Translations under genes and position numbers: made by a program
Assembly (NCBI GenBank): GCA_046732855.1
Contig: JBKPNX010000042.1
Location: 50,088-114,087, forward strand
DNA length: 64,000 nucleotides
Reading direction: 5' to 3'
Source: JBKPNX01 sp046732855
GTDB taxonomy: Bacteria > Pseudomonadota > Alphaproteobacteria > Geminicoccales > Geminicoccaceae
The notes under the pieces: model-generated
What the model saw: only the letters and a program-made list of their open reading frames with translations
Database searches by the model: none
Told to the model about the DNA's origin: nothing
Shown: one piece after another, positions 24,280 to 33,143 of the stretch
How positions within the stretch are numbered: the stretch's first letter is position 1
Layout: the number at the start of each line of letters is the position of its first letter

Positions 24280-26094
24280 ATGGCACGCTGGATCAGGTTC
24301 GAGCACCAGGGGCAGACTGGCTTTGGCACCCTCGAGGGCGCGAGCATCGCGGCGCACGAGGGCGACATGTTCGAGGGTCCCCGGCCGACCGGCAGGGCCC
24401 TGCCGCTCGCCGAGGTCAAGGTGCTGACCCCGTGCGCGCCGTCCAAAATGATCTGCCTGTGGAACAATTTCCACGCGCTGGCCGCGCGCCTCGGCGTCGT
24501 TGAGCCGGACGAGCCGCTGTACTTCCTGAAGTCGCCGAGCGCCTTTCTCGCGCATGGCGAGACGATCCGCCGGCCGCCCTCCTACAGCGGCAACGTGGTC
24601 TACGAGGGCGAACTCGGCATCGTGATCGGCCGGCGCTGCAGCAACATCAGCGAGGCCGAGGCCGAGGGCCACATCTTCGGCTACACCTGCGTCGACGACG
24701 TCACCGCCGCCGACATCATCACGAAGAATCCGACCTTCGCCCAGTGGGCGCGCGCCAAGAGCTTCGACGGCTTCGGCGTGTTCGGCCCGGTGATCGCGAC
24801 CGGCGTCGATCCCTCGGGCCTGTCGGTCCGCACCCTGATCGACGGCCAGGAGCGCCAGAATTACCCGGTCAGCGACATGATCTTTCAGCCCCACCGGCTC
24901 GTGAGCTACCTGTCGCGCGACATGACGCTCCTGCCGGGCGACGTGATCGCCTGCGGCACCTCGATCGGCGTCGGCCCCATGCGCGCTGCGCGCACCGCGA
25001 TCGACGTCGTGATCGAGGGCGTCGGCACGCTCAGCAACACGTTCGTGCAGCAGGTGCCGTTCCGCTACGCCGAGGCGACCAGGCCGATGCGCATCGGCGT
25101 GGTCGGCGCCGGCGCGATCGGCGGCCTGATGGCGGCGAAGCTCGCGGGCGCCGGCCATCCGGTGACCGTGATCGACCAGGGCGCCCAGCTCGCCGCGATC
25201 CAGGATAACGGCCTGAAGCTGATCTGGGAGGACGGCAGCGAGCAGGTGGCGCAGGTCCGGGGGGTCGGGAGCGCCGCCGAGGCCGGACCGCAGGACCTCG
25301 TGATCCTCGCGGTCAAGGCCCACTTCCTCGACCAGGTGGTGCGCGAGCTCGACGCGATGCTCGAGCCCGAAACCATGGTCATGACCATCCAGAACGGGCT
25401 GCCCTGGTGGTATTTCCAGCGCCACGGCGGGCCGCACGACGGCCAGAAGCTCGACAGCCTCGATCCTTCGGGCATCCTCACGCGCAAGATCGAGCCCGAG
25501 CGGCTGATCGGCTGCGTTGTCTATCCGGCGGCGCAGGTCACCGCGCCCGGCGTGATCCGCCACGTCGAGGGCGACCGCTTCCCGATCGGCGAGCTCGACG
25601 GCAAGGAGACCGAGCGCGCGAGGTGGGTGCACGACGTGCTGGTCTCGGCCGGGCTGAAGTCGCGCATCCTGTCCGACATCCGCTCCGAGATCTGGCTGAA
25701 GGCCTGGGGCAACCTCTCGTTCAACCCGATCAGCGCGCTCTCGCACGCGACCCTGGTCGAGATCTGCCAGTTCCCGGAGACCCGCCAGCTCGCCGCCGAC
25801 ATGATGCGCGAGGCCGAGGCCGTCGCGAACAAGCTCGGCATCAAGTTCCGGCACACGATCGAAAAGCGGATCGAGGGCGCCGAGGCCGTCGGCGCGCACA
25901 AGACCTCGATGCTCCAGGACGTCGAGCTCGGCCGCTCGCTCGAGACCGAGGCGCTGGTCGGCTCGATCCTCGAGCTCGCGAAGCTGACCAACACGCCCGC
26001 CCCCTCGATCCAGGCGGTCTACGCCTGCGTCAAGCTGCTCAACAAGGTGATGCTGACCGAAGGCGGCGGCGTGCGCCTGAACAAGGCGGCGTAG
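24280..26094 (+). CDS. Fusion: fumarylacetoacetate hydrolase-family domain + ketopantoate reductase (PanE/ApbA) domain
   Basis: A 604-residue two-domain protein in one uninterrupted frame. Residues 1-265 are an FAH-family domain: FLKSPSAFLAHGETI, the metal-binding YEGELGIVIGR, GYTCVDDVTAADI and LLPGDVIACGTSIGVG. Residues 268-604 are a 2-dehydropantoate 2-reductase-like domain: MRIGVVGAGAIGGLMAAKLA, QNGLPWW, the catalytic-lysine segment EIWLKAWGNLSFNPISAL, and ETEALVGSILELA. GAGGGGGAGG precedes the ATG. The join suggests consecutive steps on a 2-keto or acylpyruvate-type substrate. Its last 164 bases are repeated at 26921-27084. Confidence 0.9.
   Translation: MARWIRFEHQGQTGFGTLEGASIAAHEGDMFEGPRPTGRALPLAEVKVLTPCAPSKMICLWNNFHALAARLGVVEPDEPLYFLKSPSAFLAHGETIRRPPSYSGNVVYEGELGIVIGRRCSNISEAEAEGHIFGYTCVDDVTAADIITKNPTFAQWARAKSFDGFGVFGPVIATGVDPSGLSVRTLIDGQERQNYPVSDMIFQPHRLVSYLSRDMTLLPGDVIACGTSIGVGPMRAARTAIDVVIEGVGTLSNTFVQQVPFRYAEATRPMRIGVVGAGAIGGLMAAKLAGAGHPVTVIDQGAQLAAIQDNGLKLIWEDGSEQVAQVRGVGSAAEAGPQDLVILAVKAHFLDQVVRELDAMLEPETMVMTIQNGLPWWYFQRHGGPHDGQKLDSLDPSGILTRKIEPERLIGCVVYPAAQVTAPGVIRHVEGDRFPIGELDGKETERARWVHDVLVSAGLKSRILSDIRSEIWLKAWGNLSFNPISALSHATLVEICQFPETRQLAADMMREAEAVANKLGIKFRHTIEKRIEGAEAVGAHKTSMLQDVELGRSLETEALVGSILELAKLTNTPAPSIQAVYACVKLLNKVMLTEGGGVRLNKAA
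25931..26094 (+). repeat. 164-bp direct repeat, left copy (3' end of the fused gene)
   Basis: Aligns without gaps to 26921-27084, 152 of 164 identical by hand count. The two copies are 990 bases apart and bracket the vapBC module. Confidence 0.9.
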
Positions 26095-26214
26095 CGAGCC
26101 GACGCTGGCTCCGGCTTGGCCCGCGCGGGCGCACCAGGAGCAATCGCTGCCTCTCGCTTGCCCAGCGCGGCGGCGGCGTGATATCATCGCTGCGATCAAT
26201 CGCGGGAGAGCGCG

Positions 26215-26460
26215 GTGGGCCAGGTGATCGTGCGCAATCTCGAGGATCGGGTGATCGAGACGCACCGGCGGCGCGCCCAGTCGCGCGGGGTATCGCTCGA
26301 GCAGGAACTGCGCGACGTGCTGCGCCGCGCCGCGATGCCGAGCCGGGACGAGCGGCTGCGGCGGGCGAAGGAGATCGCAGCGCTGACGCCGGCGCTGCCC
26401 GCCGGCCAGGAGCGCCCGCCCGCCGAGGTCCTGATCCGTGAAAGCCGCGATGGCCGATGA
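26215..26460 (+). CDS. vapB: FitA/VapB-type ribbon-helix-helix antitoxin
   Basis: An 81-residue protein with a FitA-like RHH start (GQVIVRNLEDRVIETHRRRA followed by GVSLEQELRDVLRRAA). The C-terminal part (RPPAEVLIRESRDGR) would wrap the toxin. The GTG start follows GGGAGAG. It overlaps the toxin start by 4 bases (ATGA), the usual coupling in this type II toxin-antitoxin pair. Confidence 0.85.
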   Translation: MGQVIVRNLEDRVIETHRRRAQSRGVSLEQELRDVLRRAAMPSRDERLRRAKEIAALTPALPAGQERPPAEVLIRESRDGR

Positions 26461-26882
26461 CCCTGGTCGTGGATGCGAGCGTCGCGCTGAAATGGTACCT
26501 GATTGAGAACGGCGCGGAACCGGCGCGACAGATCCTCGCCGATGACACCCTGGTCGCGCCGGAGCTGGTCGTCGCCGAGGTGTGCAACGCCTGCTGGCTC
26601 GCCTGCCGACGCGGCGAGATCAGCGCGGTACAGCAGGCAGAGATCGCGGCGGACATCACGCGCATCTTCGACCGTCTGGAGAGGCTCGTGCCGCATGTTG
26701 CCCGCGCGGTGGCGATCGCGCGCGAGCTCGATCACCCGGTCTACGACTGCTTTTACCTGGCGGTCAGCGAAGCGCTCGATGCCCCGCTCGTCACCGCCGA
26801 TGGCCGCCTGCTCGCCCGCGTCGCCGGCACGCCGTTCTCCGCGCGCACCCAGGGGCTCACGGGCTACATACCGCGCAACTGA
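26457..26882 (+). CDS. vapC: VapC-type PIN-domain ribonuclease toxin
   Basis: A 141-residue PIN-domain protein. The acidic residues that hold the metal are visible: Asp in VVDASVALKWYL, Glu in APELVVAEVCNACW, Asp in VYDCFYLAVSEAL and Asp in VTADGRLLARVAG. VapC toxins cut tRNA or rRNA. Paired with the RHH antitoxin just upstream. The pair lies between the two copies of a 164-bp repeat and so may have been inserted or captured. Confidence 0.92.
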   Translation: MTLVVDASVALKWYLIENGAEPARQILADDTLVAPELVVAEVCNACWLACRRGEISAVQQAEIAADITRIFDRLERLVPHVARAVAIARELDHPVYDCFYLAVSEALDAPLVTADGRLLARVAGTPFSARTQGLTGYIPRN

Positions 26883-27084
26883 CGGAACCTCAGGCGCGCA
26901 GGAGCTCTTCCGCAAGGTCCGCCGCTCGCTCGAGACCGAGGCGCTGGTCGGCTCGATCCTCGAGCTGGCCAGGCTGACCGACACCCCCGCGCCCTCGATC
27001 CAGGCGGCCTACGCCTGCGTCAAGCTCCTGAACCAGGCGATGCTGACCGAAGGCGGCGGCGTGCGCCTGAACAAGGCGGCCTAG
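26883..27084 (+). pseudogene. 3' remnant of a second ketopantoate-reductase-like gene
   Basis: An open tail, LFRKVRRSLETEALVGSILE through LTEGGGVRLNKAA, corresponds to the last 55 residues of the fused gene at 24280-26094 and ends in its own stop. The rest of the gene is absent and the vapC stop lies directly before it. The DNA identity to the left copy is about 93 percent, with several silent changes. Confidence 0.8.
26921..27084 (+). repeat. 164-bp direct repeat, right copy
   Basis: Partner of 25931-26094, same orientation, no gaps. Confidence 0.9.
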
Positions 27085-27141
27085 GAGTACATTCCGCATG
27101 CAGTGGCGATGTTCGTAGGAGCCGAGCCCAAGCCCCTTACT

Positions 27142-30100
27142 CTACGACCCGCCGCTTTGGGTGACGATGCGCGGCCTGCTGCGGGGAGGCTTTCCGCCCG
27201 GTACCGGAGGCTTGCGTGCAATAGCTTGCCCGCGCCCGCCGCTCTGTACGAAGGTCCGATAAACCCGAACGTTGTCCACACTCGGCCATCGGTCTGAAGA
27301 AAACCGCTCTTGGAAATTTTTCTTGACGTTGCGCCACACCTGAGCACGCCGCTCGGAGCGCGGATCGCTACCAGTTTTCCGGTCGAGCCACTCGAGAACC
27401 TGCTCGGCGGACTCCCCAAAGGCATGCGGCGCGAACATCTCGATCGCGCCGAGTAGAATCAGTGCGGGCTCGCTGATCGCCGTCCGAGCCGAATCCGCGA
27501 ACCATACCTCCGGCACGATGCTTCGCCCGAAGCGCCCGCCGAGCCAGTGCAGGAATGTATCGATGGCATCGGGCTCATGGTCCTTCGGTCGCAGGCGCTC
27601 GGCGAGATAGCGCATGCGATTCTGGTAGCGCTTGATCGCGCGCGGCGTCCGGTTGGCTTCCTCCAGCAGCGGGCGGACAGCCACGAGCGCGTTTCTGAAA
27701 TCTGGCGAATCCTCGACCACCTGCTGCTCCCGGTGCATCAGGGCACCGACCCCCCAAAAGGCCGCAAGGAGCAGAACGAGAGTAGTGGGCGACCACCAGA
27801 CCCAGCGCCGTCCAGAAGGAATGTCGTCGACAGAGGGAATTTCTGGCAACGGCACACTCGCCAGATCCTCTGTCAGGCGAGGGCCTGAGGGCCCTGTCTG
27901 TTGCTCCCCTCCGCGCTGCAAGGGCCCCTGTCCCGACGAGCGCGCGTCCGATTGTTGAGGTGAGGCCTCGTGAGCTGCCGTGTCCTGCGGTTCGGGCCTC
28001 TGACCTGCCTTCTCGATACCCCACACAGCGAGCCAGCCGAGGACGAACGCGAACACGCCAACTCGCGCCACCTGCGCGCTGGTTTGAAGGTACATTTTCA
28101 GTCGATCGAGCCATCGCGGCGACTCCGTCGTAGGAGTTCTTCCCGCGATCTGGCTTTCAGCATGGTGGTCTTGCCCAAGCTGATCATCCACCTGTGCTGC
28201 TACCCTGGCAGCTGACGTATCTCGATTCCACAGCCGCGCGGCAAGCCGTCGCCACGAGTCGACGCGATTCCCACGCCCCGCATCTGGCTGCTTCTTGTCC
28301 GGCGGGACGAGCATCGCCTCGAGCGCTCCCCCGCTCAGCTCGGGTACGGGCACTTCGATATTGATCAGCTTCTCGAGGTAGTGCCGGGCAAAGGCGCGTT
28401 GCTTCGCAGACTTCTCGACCCGTCCTTGGTTGTCGTAGACCAACTCGTCCTCATAAAGCAGCTCGTCGTTTGGCAGGCCTTCGACCAGCTTCTCGAACCC
28501 GAGGCCAACACAGTATTCGACCTGGCGCCGATCCATCCCGAGCACGACGACGCATGGGCCGGCGCTCACAAAGTAGTTGACCGCTTCGAGGATCTTCAAC
28601 AGATCTTCCGGCTGGCAGCGGTCCAGATCGTCGATCAGAATCACCAGACCTGGTGACCGTCGGGTGCGCAGTGCCTGGCATACCTCGCTGAACTGATCAC
28701 CGAAGCGATCGCGGAAGCTGAGTTTGTCGCTCAGATCGCCCATACTCGCGCGCCGCGCCACAGCGGCGACGAGCTTCGCGGGATTCGCTGGCAGCGCGAC
28801 CATCTTGCCGCGCAACCAGAGTCCCAGGAGCGCGAGAAGGCCTCCCGAGCTCAGGATCGCGCCTGCGTAGCTACCGATGAATCCGGAGAGCTCGCCGTCG
28901 CGGTCGAACCACGCTGCGGCGCCCGCAAGCAGGTCCTCCGTCTCCGCCACGCCGAGCTGTGGCAGCGAGATGTGTACGGTCATCGCGGCGATTACCGCGA
29001 ACAGCAGCACATAGAAGATGCTGACGACGGTTGTCCGGCTGCGCAGCCAAAGGAGGCGTAGGCGAAACGCAAGTCCGCGCTCCAGCCACCATCCCGGCGG
29101 GCCCTGGCGCCGCACTGCCGCGAACAATGCCGCCAGCAGGTGCTCTTCCTCGCGGTGATGCCAAGCGTTGAACCACACCGGCCGCGCCCCGAAGCGCTTC
29201 AGATCCTCCTGAAGCAAATTCATCAGCGAGCTTTTGCCGGTGCCCCAGCGACCGGTGATCGCAAGGGTGAGGGGCGGCTCCGTGTTGACGTTGCGCAGGA
29301 AGCGCGACAGGCCCCGTGCCAACGGTTGCAGCAGGCGGGCGTCCGGATCCCGCCAAGTCAGTGGCCGGTCCGAGGTCGCTGCGCCGGTGATCGAGGTCTC
29401 GGGTGGAGGCGGCTCCAGCCGCCACGCCCATACATTGAGGAACCCTGCCAGGACGAAGCCCGGGACGCCGACGATGAACCACCACGGTGCCAGGTAATGC
29501 GGCAGCTCTTCCCAGCCCTCCGCTTCTGACGGGTACTTGGAGGCGAGGACCACCGGCCGGCCGTCCAGAGCTTGGCCGACCGCCCAGCCGACACCGTTCT
29601 GCACGTGGACATCGGTAAGCCGGTAGCCGCCGCCATCGTGGATCTTTTGCCAAGTCGAGGGTCTGCCACCATCAGCGCTATGCAGCAGCAGCCCGTCGTC
29701 GCCTGCTATCCAACCATCCGGCCCGTCGAACACGACGGCACGTAGCGTGCGCTCGCCGGCTTCGTTGATCTGAAGTGTTTCGGCAACCCCGGAAGGCACT
29801 ACGGCCTGGGATCCTTGCACCTGCTCTTGTTGAACCTGTTGCTTTGCCAGCTGTTCCTGCGCTTGCTGCGGTTGCGCTTGCTGCGGTTGCGCCTGCTGCT
29901 GTCGACTCTGGCCATTTTGGATCTGATCGCTTTGCAGCCTCACCGCGAGGCCGCCCGCTCCGACCGCCATGGCACCACCGTCCGGCAAGGCCGTGACGCC
30001 GAAAAAGTCGGCACTCGTCTGAACCCTGATTTGCTCGAAGCCAGCGTCGCCCCCGATCGCAGCGTAGCCGCCTCGACCGACGATCCAGAACATTTGCGCG

Positions 30101-31566
30101 CTATCGGACGCAACATCGGTGATGGCAGGCTGTTCAAGTGCGGCCTCCCACAACCGCAACGTCTTGTCCCCAGAACTCGACACGATACGCCGGCCGTCCG
30201 GCGAGAACGCGACGCTGGAGACCGCACCCTCGTGGCCGCGCAGCGGCGGACCCACCGGCTGGCCGGTGGCCGCATCCCACAAGCGCAGCGTCTTGTCGTG
30301 CGAGCCCGAGACGATCCGCTGGCCGTCCGGCGAGAACGCGACGCTGTAGACGTCACCCTCGTGGCCACGCAGGGGCGGACCCACCGGCTGGCCGGTGGCC
30401 GCGTCCCACAACCGCAACGTCTTGTCCCCAGAACTCGACACGATACCCCGGCCGTCCGGCGAGAACGCGACGCTGGAGACTGCATCCTCGTGGCCGCGCA
30501 GCGGCGGACCCACCGGCTGGCCGGTGGCCGCCTCCCACAACCGCAACGTCTTGTCCCTAGAGCCCGAGACGATACGCCGGCCGTCCGGCGAGAAGGCGAC
30601 GCTCGAGACCCAATCCTCGTGGCCGCGCAGGGGCGGACCCACCGGCTGGCCGGTGGCCGCGTCCCACAATCGCAGCGTCTTGTCCCTAGAGCCCGAGACA
30701 ATGCGCCGGCCGTCCGGCGAGAAGGCGACGCTGGAGACTGCATCCTCGTGGCCGCGCACCGGCTCGCCGACAGGCTGGCCGGTGGCCGCGTCCCACAACC
30801 GCAACGTCTTGTCGAAAGAGCCCAAGACGATACGCCGGCCGTCCGGCGAGAACGCGACGCTCGAGACCCAATCCTCGTGGCCGCGCAGCGGCGGACCCAC
30901 CGGCTGGCCGGTGGCCGCGTCCCACAACCGCAGCGTCTTGTCCCTAGAGCCCGAGACGATGCGCTGGCCGTCCGGCGAGAAGGCGACGATGTAGACCGAC
31001 TGCTCGTGGCCTTCGATCGTCCCGGTCGGCGTCCGTTGCCCGGCGGAACGTGACTCATTGTACTCTTGCAAACGCGCGGGAAGCACCGCGCGACGCCATA
31101 CCGGCGGTGTGCCTGATGCGAGCTGCCAGATCTCGCCCCGTGCGCTCACGGCGAACATGTGCCCGGTCGGGCGCGCATATCGGACTCGTGCAAGCGCCTC
31201 GATCCGCTGATCGGTGCGCAGGATCGCGCGGCCATCCTCCGTGATTTCGAGCCCACCGCAGGCGGGTTCTGGCGTCGCGTTCGTTGCGCACAGGCCGCGA
31301 GGCACGAAGCCACTGGCGCTGCCCGCCGGCACGACCGGCATTCCGGTGTGCCCCGGGTGGGGCATCTTTTCGAGGAACCAGGTCGCCAGATCCGGCGCGT
31401 GGAAGGGCGCTTGTCGTCGCTCCTGCTCGGATGCGCCCCAGTAGAGGACCGCCAGGACCGCAAGCATCACACCTGCGGCACCGGCGCGCCACAGCCACCG
31501 TCCGCGCAGAGCGCGACCTGGCAATGCCTCCTTTCGAATCGATGGTGTCTCTGGCGCCTGAGCCAA
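27142..31566 (-). CDS. WD40-repeat KAP-family P-loop NTPase, membrane-anchored
   Basis: A 1474-residue protein. Order: a membrane helix (residues 28-44), a spacer, seven WD40 repeats of 43 residues (186-486), a Gln-rich low-complexity stretch with QPQQAQPQQAQ, a second propeller-like segment (ALPDGGAMAVGAGG, DGPDGWIAGDDGLLL), a membrane helix (WWFIVGVPGFVLAGFL), and a KAP NTPase with Walker A GRWGTGKSS near 775 and Walker B VILIDDLDRCQPEDLL near 975. Inserted membrane helices follow Walker A (TVVSIFYVLLFAVIAAM), a KAP hallmark. KAP proteins occur in phage defence and signalling. The nearly identical WD40 repeats suggest a fast-changing recognition surface. It lies alone on the minus strand. 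Confidence 0.9.
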   Translation of the reverse strand: MAQAPETPSIRKEALPGRALRGRWLWRAGAAGVMLAVLAVLYWGASEQERRQAPFHAPDLATWFLEKMPHPGHTGMPVVPAGSASGFVPRGLCATNATPEPACGGLEITEDGRAILRTDQRIEALARVRYARPTGHMFAVSARGEIWQLASGTPPVWRRAVLPARLQEYNESRSAGQRTPTGTIEGHEQSVYIVAFSPDGQRIVSGSRDKTLRLWDAATGQPVGPPLRGHEDWVSSVAFSPDGRRIVLGSFDKTLRLWDAATGQPVGEPVRGHEDAVSSVAFSPDGRRIVSGSRDKTLRLWDAATGQPVGPPLRGHEDWVSSVAFSPDGRRIVSGSRDKTLRLWEAATGQPVGPPLRGHEDAVSSVAFSPDGRGIVSSSGDKTLRLWDAATGQPVGPPLRGHEGDVYSVAFSPDGQRIVSGSHDKTLRLWDAATGQPVGPPLRGHEGAVSSVAFSPDGRRIVSSSGDKTLRLWEAALEQPAITDVASDSAQMFWIVGRGGYAAIGGDAGFEQIRVQTSADFFGVTALPDGGAMAVGAGGLAVRLQSDQIQNGQSRQQQAQPQQAQPQQAQEQLAKQQVQQEQVQGSQAVVPSGVAETLQINEAGERTLRAVVFDGPDGWIAGDDGLLLHSADGGRPSTWQKIHDGGGYRLTDVHVQNGVGWAVGQALDGRPVVLASKYPSEAEGWEELPHYLAPWWFIVGVPGFVLAGFLNVWAWRLEPPPPETSITGAATSDRPLTWRDPDARLLQPLARGLSRFLRNVNTEPPLTLAITGRWGTGKSSLMNLLQEDLKRFGARPVWFNAWHHREEEHLLAALFAAVRRQGPPGWWLERGLAFRLRLLWLRSRTTVVSIFYVLLFAVIAAMTVHISLPQLGVAETEDLLAGAAAWFDRDGELSGFIGSYAGAILSSGGLLALLGLWLRGKMVALPANPAKLVAAVARRASMGDLSDKLSFRDRFGDQFSEVCQALRTRRSPGLVILIDDLDRCQPEDLLKILEAVNYFVSAGPCVVVLGMDRRQVEYCVGLGFEKLVEGLPNDELLYEDELVYDNQGRVEKSAKQRAFARHYLEKLINIEVPVPELSGGALEAMLVPPDKKQPDAGRGNRVDSWRRLAARLWNRDTSAARVAAQVDDQLGQDHHAESQIAGRTPTTESPRWLDRLKMYLQTSAQVARVGVFAFVLGWLAVWGIEKAGQRPEPQDTAAHEASPQQSDARSSGQGPLQRGGEQQTGPSGPRLTEDLASVPLPEIPSVDDIPSGRRWVWWSPTTLVLLLAAFWGVGALMHREQQVVEDSPDFRNALVAVRPLLEEANRTPRAIKRYQNRMRYLAERLRPKDHEPDAIDTFLHWLGGRFGRSIVPEVWFADSARTAISEPALILLGAIEMFAPHAFGESAEQVLEWLDRKTGSDPRSERRAQVWRNVKKNFQERFSSDRWPSVDNVRVYRTFVQSGGRGQAIARKPPVPGGKPPRSRPRIVTQSGGS
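30109..31011 (-). repeat. Seven 129-bp tandem repeats encoding WD40 units
   Basis: Seven head-to-tail units of 129 bp (43 codons), alike at DNA level. Differences gather at unit positions 4, 5, 7, 8, 16, 17, 20, 21, 23 and 31; the last unit degenerates after position 33. Such uniformity points to recent duplication or gene conversion. Confidence 0.9.
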
Positions 31567-31858
31567 GGATGCCCGCTCGCAAGCTTTACCAAATAAGCGT
31601 ACTCTACAGGGACCTGATAGCGCCTACAATAGAAAGCAGCCGGGGGTTCGTCGCACGGCGCGGCGGCGATCCTTGATCATATTCCTAGGATGCGGTACCC
31701 TCGAGCTGAAGTGCGGACTCGCGGACAGTGTGGTGGACAGGGTGTGGTTTGACGGCACACGAAAACCAAACGAACCCAAGAGATCGGCCTAAATCAATGG
31801 CTTAGCGATTCGAGCGTGGCGATGCGCCTTGATCGTGGTCGAGCCTCCCTTGCGAGCC
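31567..31858. other. AT-richer intergenic stretch
   Basis: About 290 bases upstream of the WD40-KAP gene. On the minus strand TTGTAG, 17 bases, TAGAGT (near 31605-31633) could be its promoter. 31715-31805 has lower GC and two similar GTGTGGT blocks, with no gene; it may be the edge of a transferred segment. Confidence 0.3.
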
Positions 31859-32128
31859 TCAGAGCAGATTGGCGCCGGCGTCGTCGAAATAGAAGGCGCG
31901 CTCGAGCTGGAGCGAGCGGTTGACCCGGTCGCCTTCGCGCACCGCGGGATCGCCCGGGATCAGGACTCCGCGGCGGGCGCCGCCGAGCAGGACCAGCATG
32001 CGGCCGCCCATCAGCTCGATCACGGCGACGCGCCAGGCGAGCTCGTCCGCCGGATCGATCGGCACGAACTCCGGGCGGAGGGCGAGCGCGATCGCGCGCG
32101 CCCGAACGACGATCAACTCGCCGACGCG
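31859..32128 (-). pseudogene. C-terminal remnant of a sugar-type ABC transporter ATPase
   Basis: About 88 codons that read as the end of a MalK/UgpC-type ATPase, the regulatory TOBE part: ALALRPEFVPIDP, AVIELMGGRMLVLLGGARRG, VREGDRVNRSLQLERAFYF, then DDAGANLL and stop. The nucleotide-binding domain is missing. Its left part overlaps the 3' end of the aldo/keto reductase gene in another frame, marking a deletion or fusion joint. Confidence 0.65.
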
Positions 32129-33132
32129 GTCGAGGTCGGGCGTCCCTCGATCGGGTAGGCGGGATCGTTGAAACCCGGCGTGGAGGGATGGCCGGCCGCG
32201 ACCAGACTGGCGACCAGCTCCTCGTCGTCGGCGCCGAACCGGTAGTCCAGCGCGGGCAGATAGTCCTCGAACTGCTCGGGCGTGCGCGGTCCGGCGATCG
32301 CCGCGGTGATCAGGCGGTTGTTGAGCACCCAGGCGAACGCGAACTGCACCGGCGTAACGCCCTTGGCCTCGGCGTGGCGCCTGATCTCCTGGGCGATCTC
32401 GAGCGATTCGCGCCGCCATTCGGTCTGCATCATGCGCATGTCCTGACGTCCGGCGCGGGTGCCCTGGGGCGGCGGCACGTCCGGATCGTACTTGCCGGTG
32501 AGCACGCCGCGGGCGAGCGGGCTGTAGGGCACCACGCCGAGGCCGTAGTAGCCGCAGGCGGGCAGATGCTCGACCTCGGGCATCCGGTTCATCGCGTTAT
32601 AGTACGGTTGGCTGACCACCGGCCGGTCGATCCCGAGCCGGTCGCAGATGTTGCAGATCTCGGCGAGGCGCCAGCTGCGATGGTTGGACACGCCGAAATA
32701 GCGCACCTTGCCCGAGCGGATCAGATCCGCGATCGCGATCACCGTCTCCTCGAGCGGGGTGTCGTAGTCCTCCCGGTGCAGGTACATGATGTCGACCCAG
32801 TCGGTGCCGAGCCGGGCGAGGGACGCATCGCACGCCTGGAACATCCAGCGGCGCGACAGGCCGCGCTGGTTCGGGCCCGGCCCCATGGCGTTGCACATCT
32901 TGGTGGCCAGCACCCAGTCGTTGCGGTTCGCCCCGATCGCGCGCCCGACGATCTCCTCCGAGCCCCCTTCGTTGTAGGCATCCGCGGTGTCGATGAAATT
33001 GATGCCGAGCTCGCGCGCGCGGGCGATGATGCCGGCCGAGTCGCGCTCGTCGGTCGGGCCGCCGAACATCATGGTGCCCAGGCAAAGGGGCGAGACCTTG
33101 ACCCCGCTGCGGCCAAGCTTGCGGTACTCCAT
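32113..33132 (-). CDS. Aldo/keto reductase
   Basis: A 339-residue NADPH-dependent aldo/keto reductase of the YajO/Tas-like group. Motifs: GRSGVKVSPLCLGTMMFG, FIDTADAYNEGGSEEIVGRA with the catalytic Asp and Tyr, WVLATKM, DIMYLHRED, GVSNHRSWRLAEI, and the C-terminal RLITAAIAGPRTPEQFEDYL cofactor segment. The start is the ATG at 33132 (MEYRKLGRSG), after GGGAGC; the longer open frame upstream is the shadow of the acetyltransferase gene. The final residues run into the ABC-ATPase remnant and may not be native. Confidence 0.92.
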   Translation of the reverse strand: MEYRKLGRSGVKVSPLCLGTMMFGGPTDERDSAGIIARARELGINFIDTADAYNEGGSEEIVGRAIGANRNDWVLATKMCNAMGPGPNQRGLSRRWMFQACDASLARLGTDWVDIMYLHREDYDTPLEETVIAIADLIRSGKVRYFGVSNHRSWRLAEICNICDRLGIDRPVVSQPYYNAMNRMPEVEHLPACGYYGLGVVPYSPLARGVLTGKYDPDVPPPQGTRAGRQDMRMMQTEWRRESLEIAQEIRRHAEAKGVTPVQFAFAWVLNNRLITAAIAGPRTPEQFEDYLPALDYRFGADDEELVASLVAAGHPSTPGFNDPAYPIEGRPTSTASAS

Positions 33133-33143
33133 GCGTTGCTCCC

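Noticed and set aside
24145..26265. 706-codon antisense frame over the fused FAH/PanE gene
   Set aside because: No domain, extreme Asp/His/Arg content, and a well-recognised gene on the other strand.
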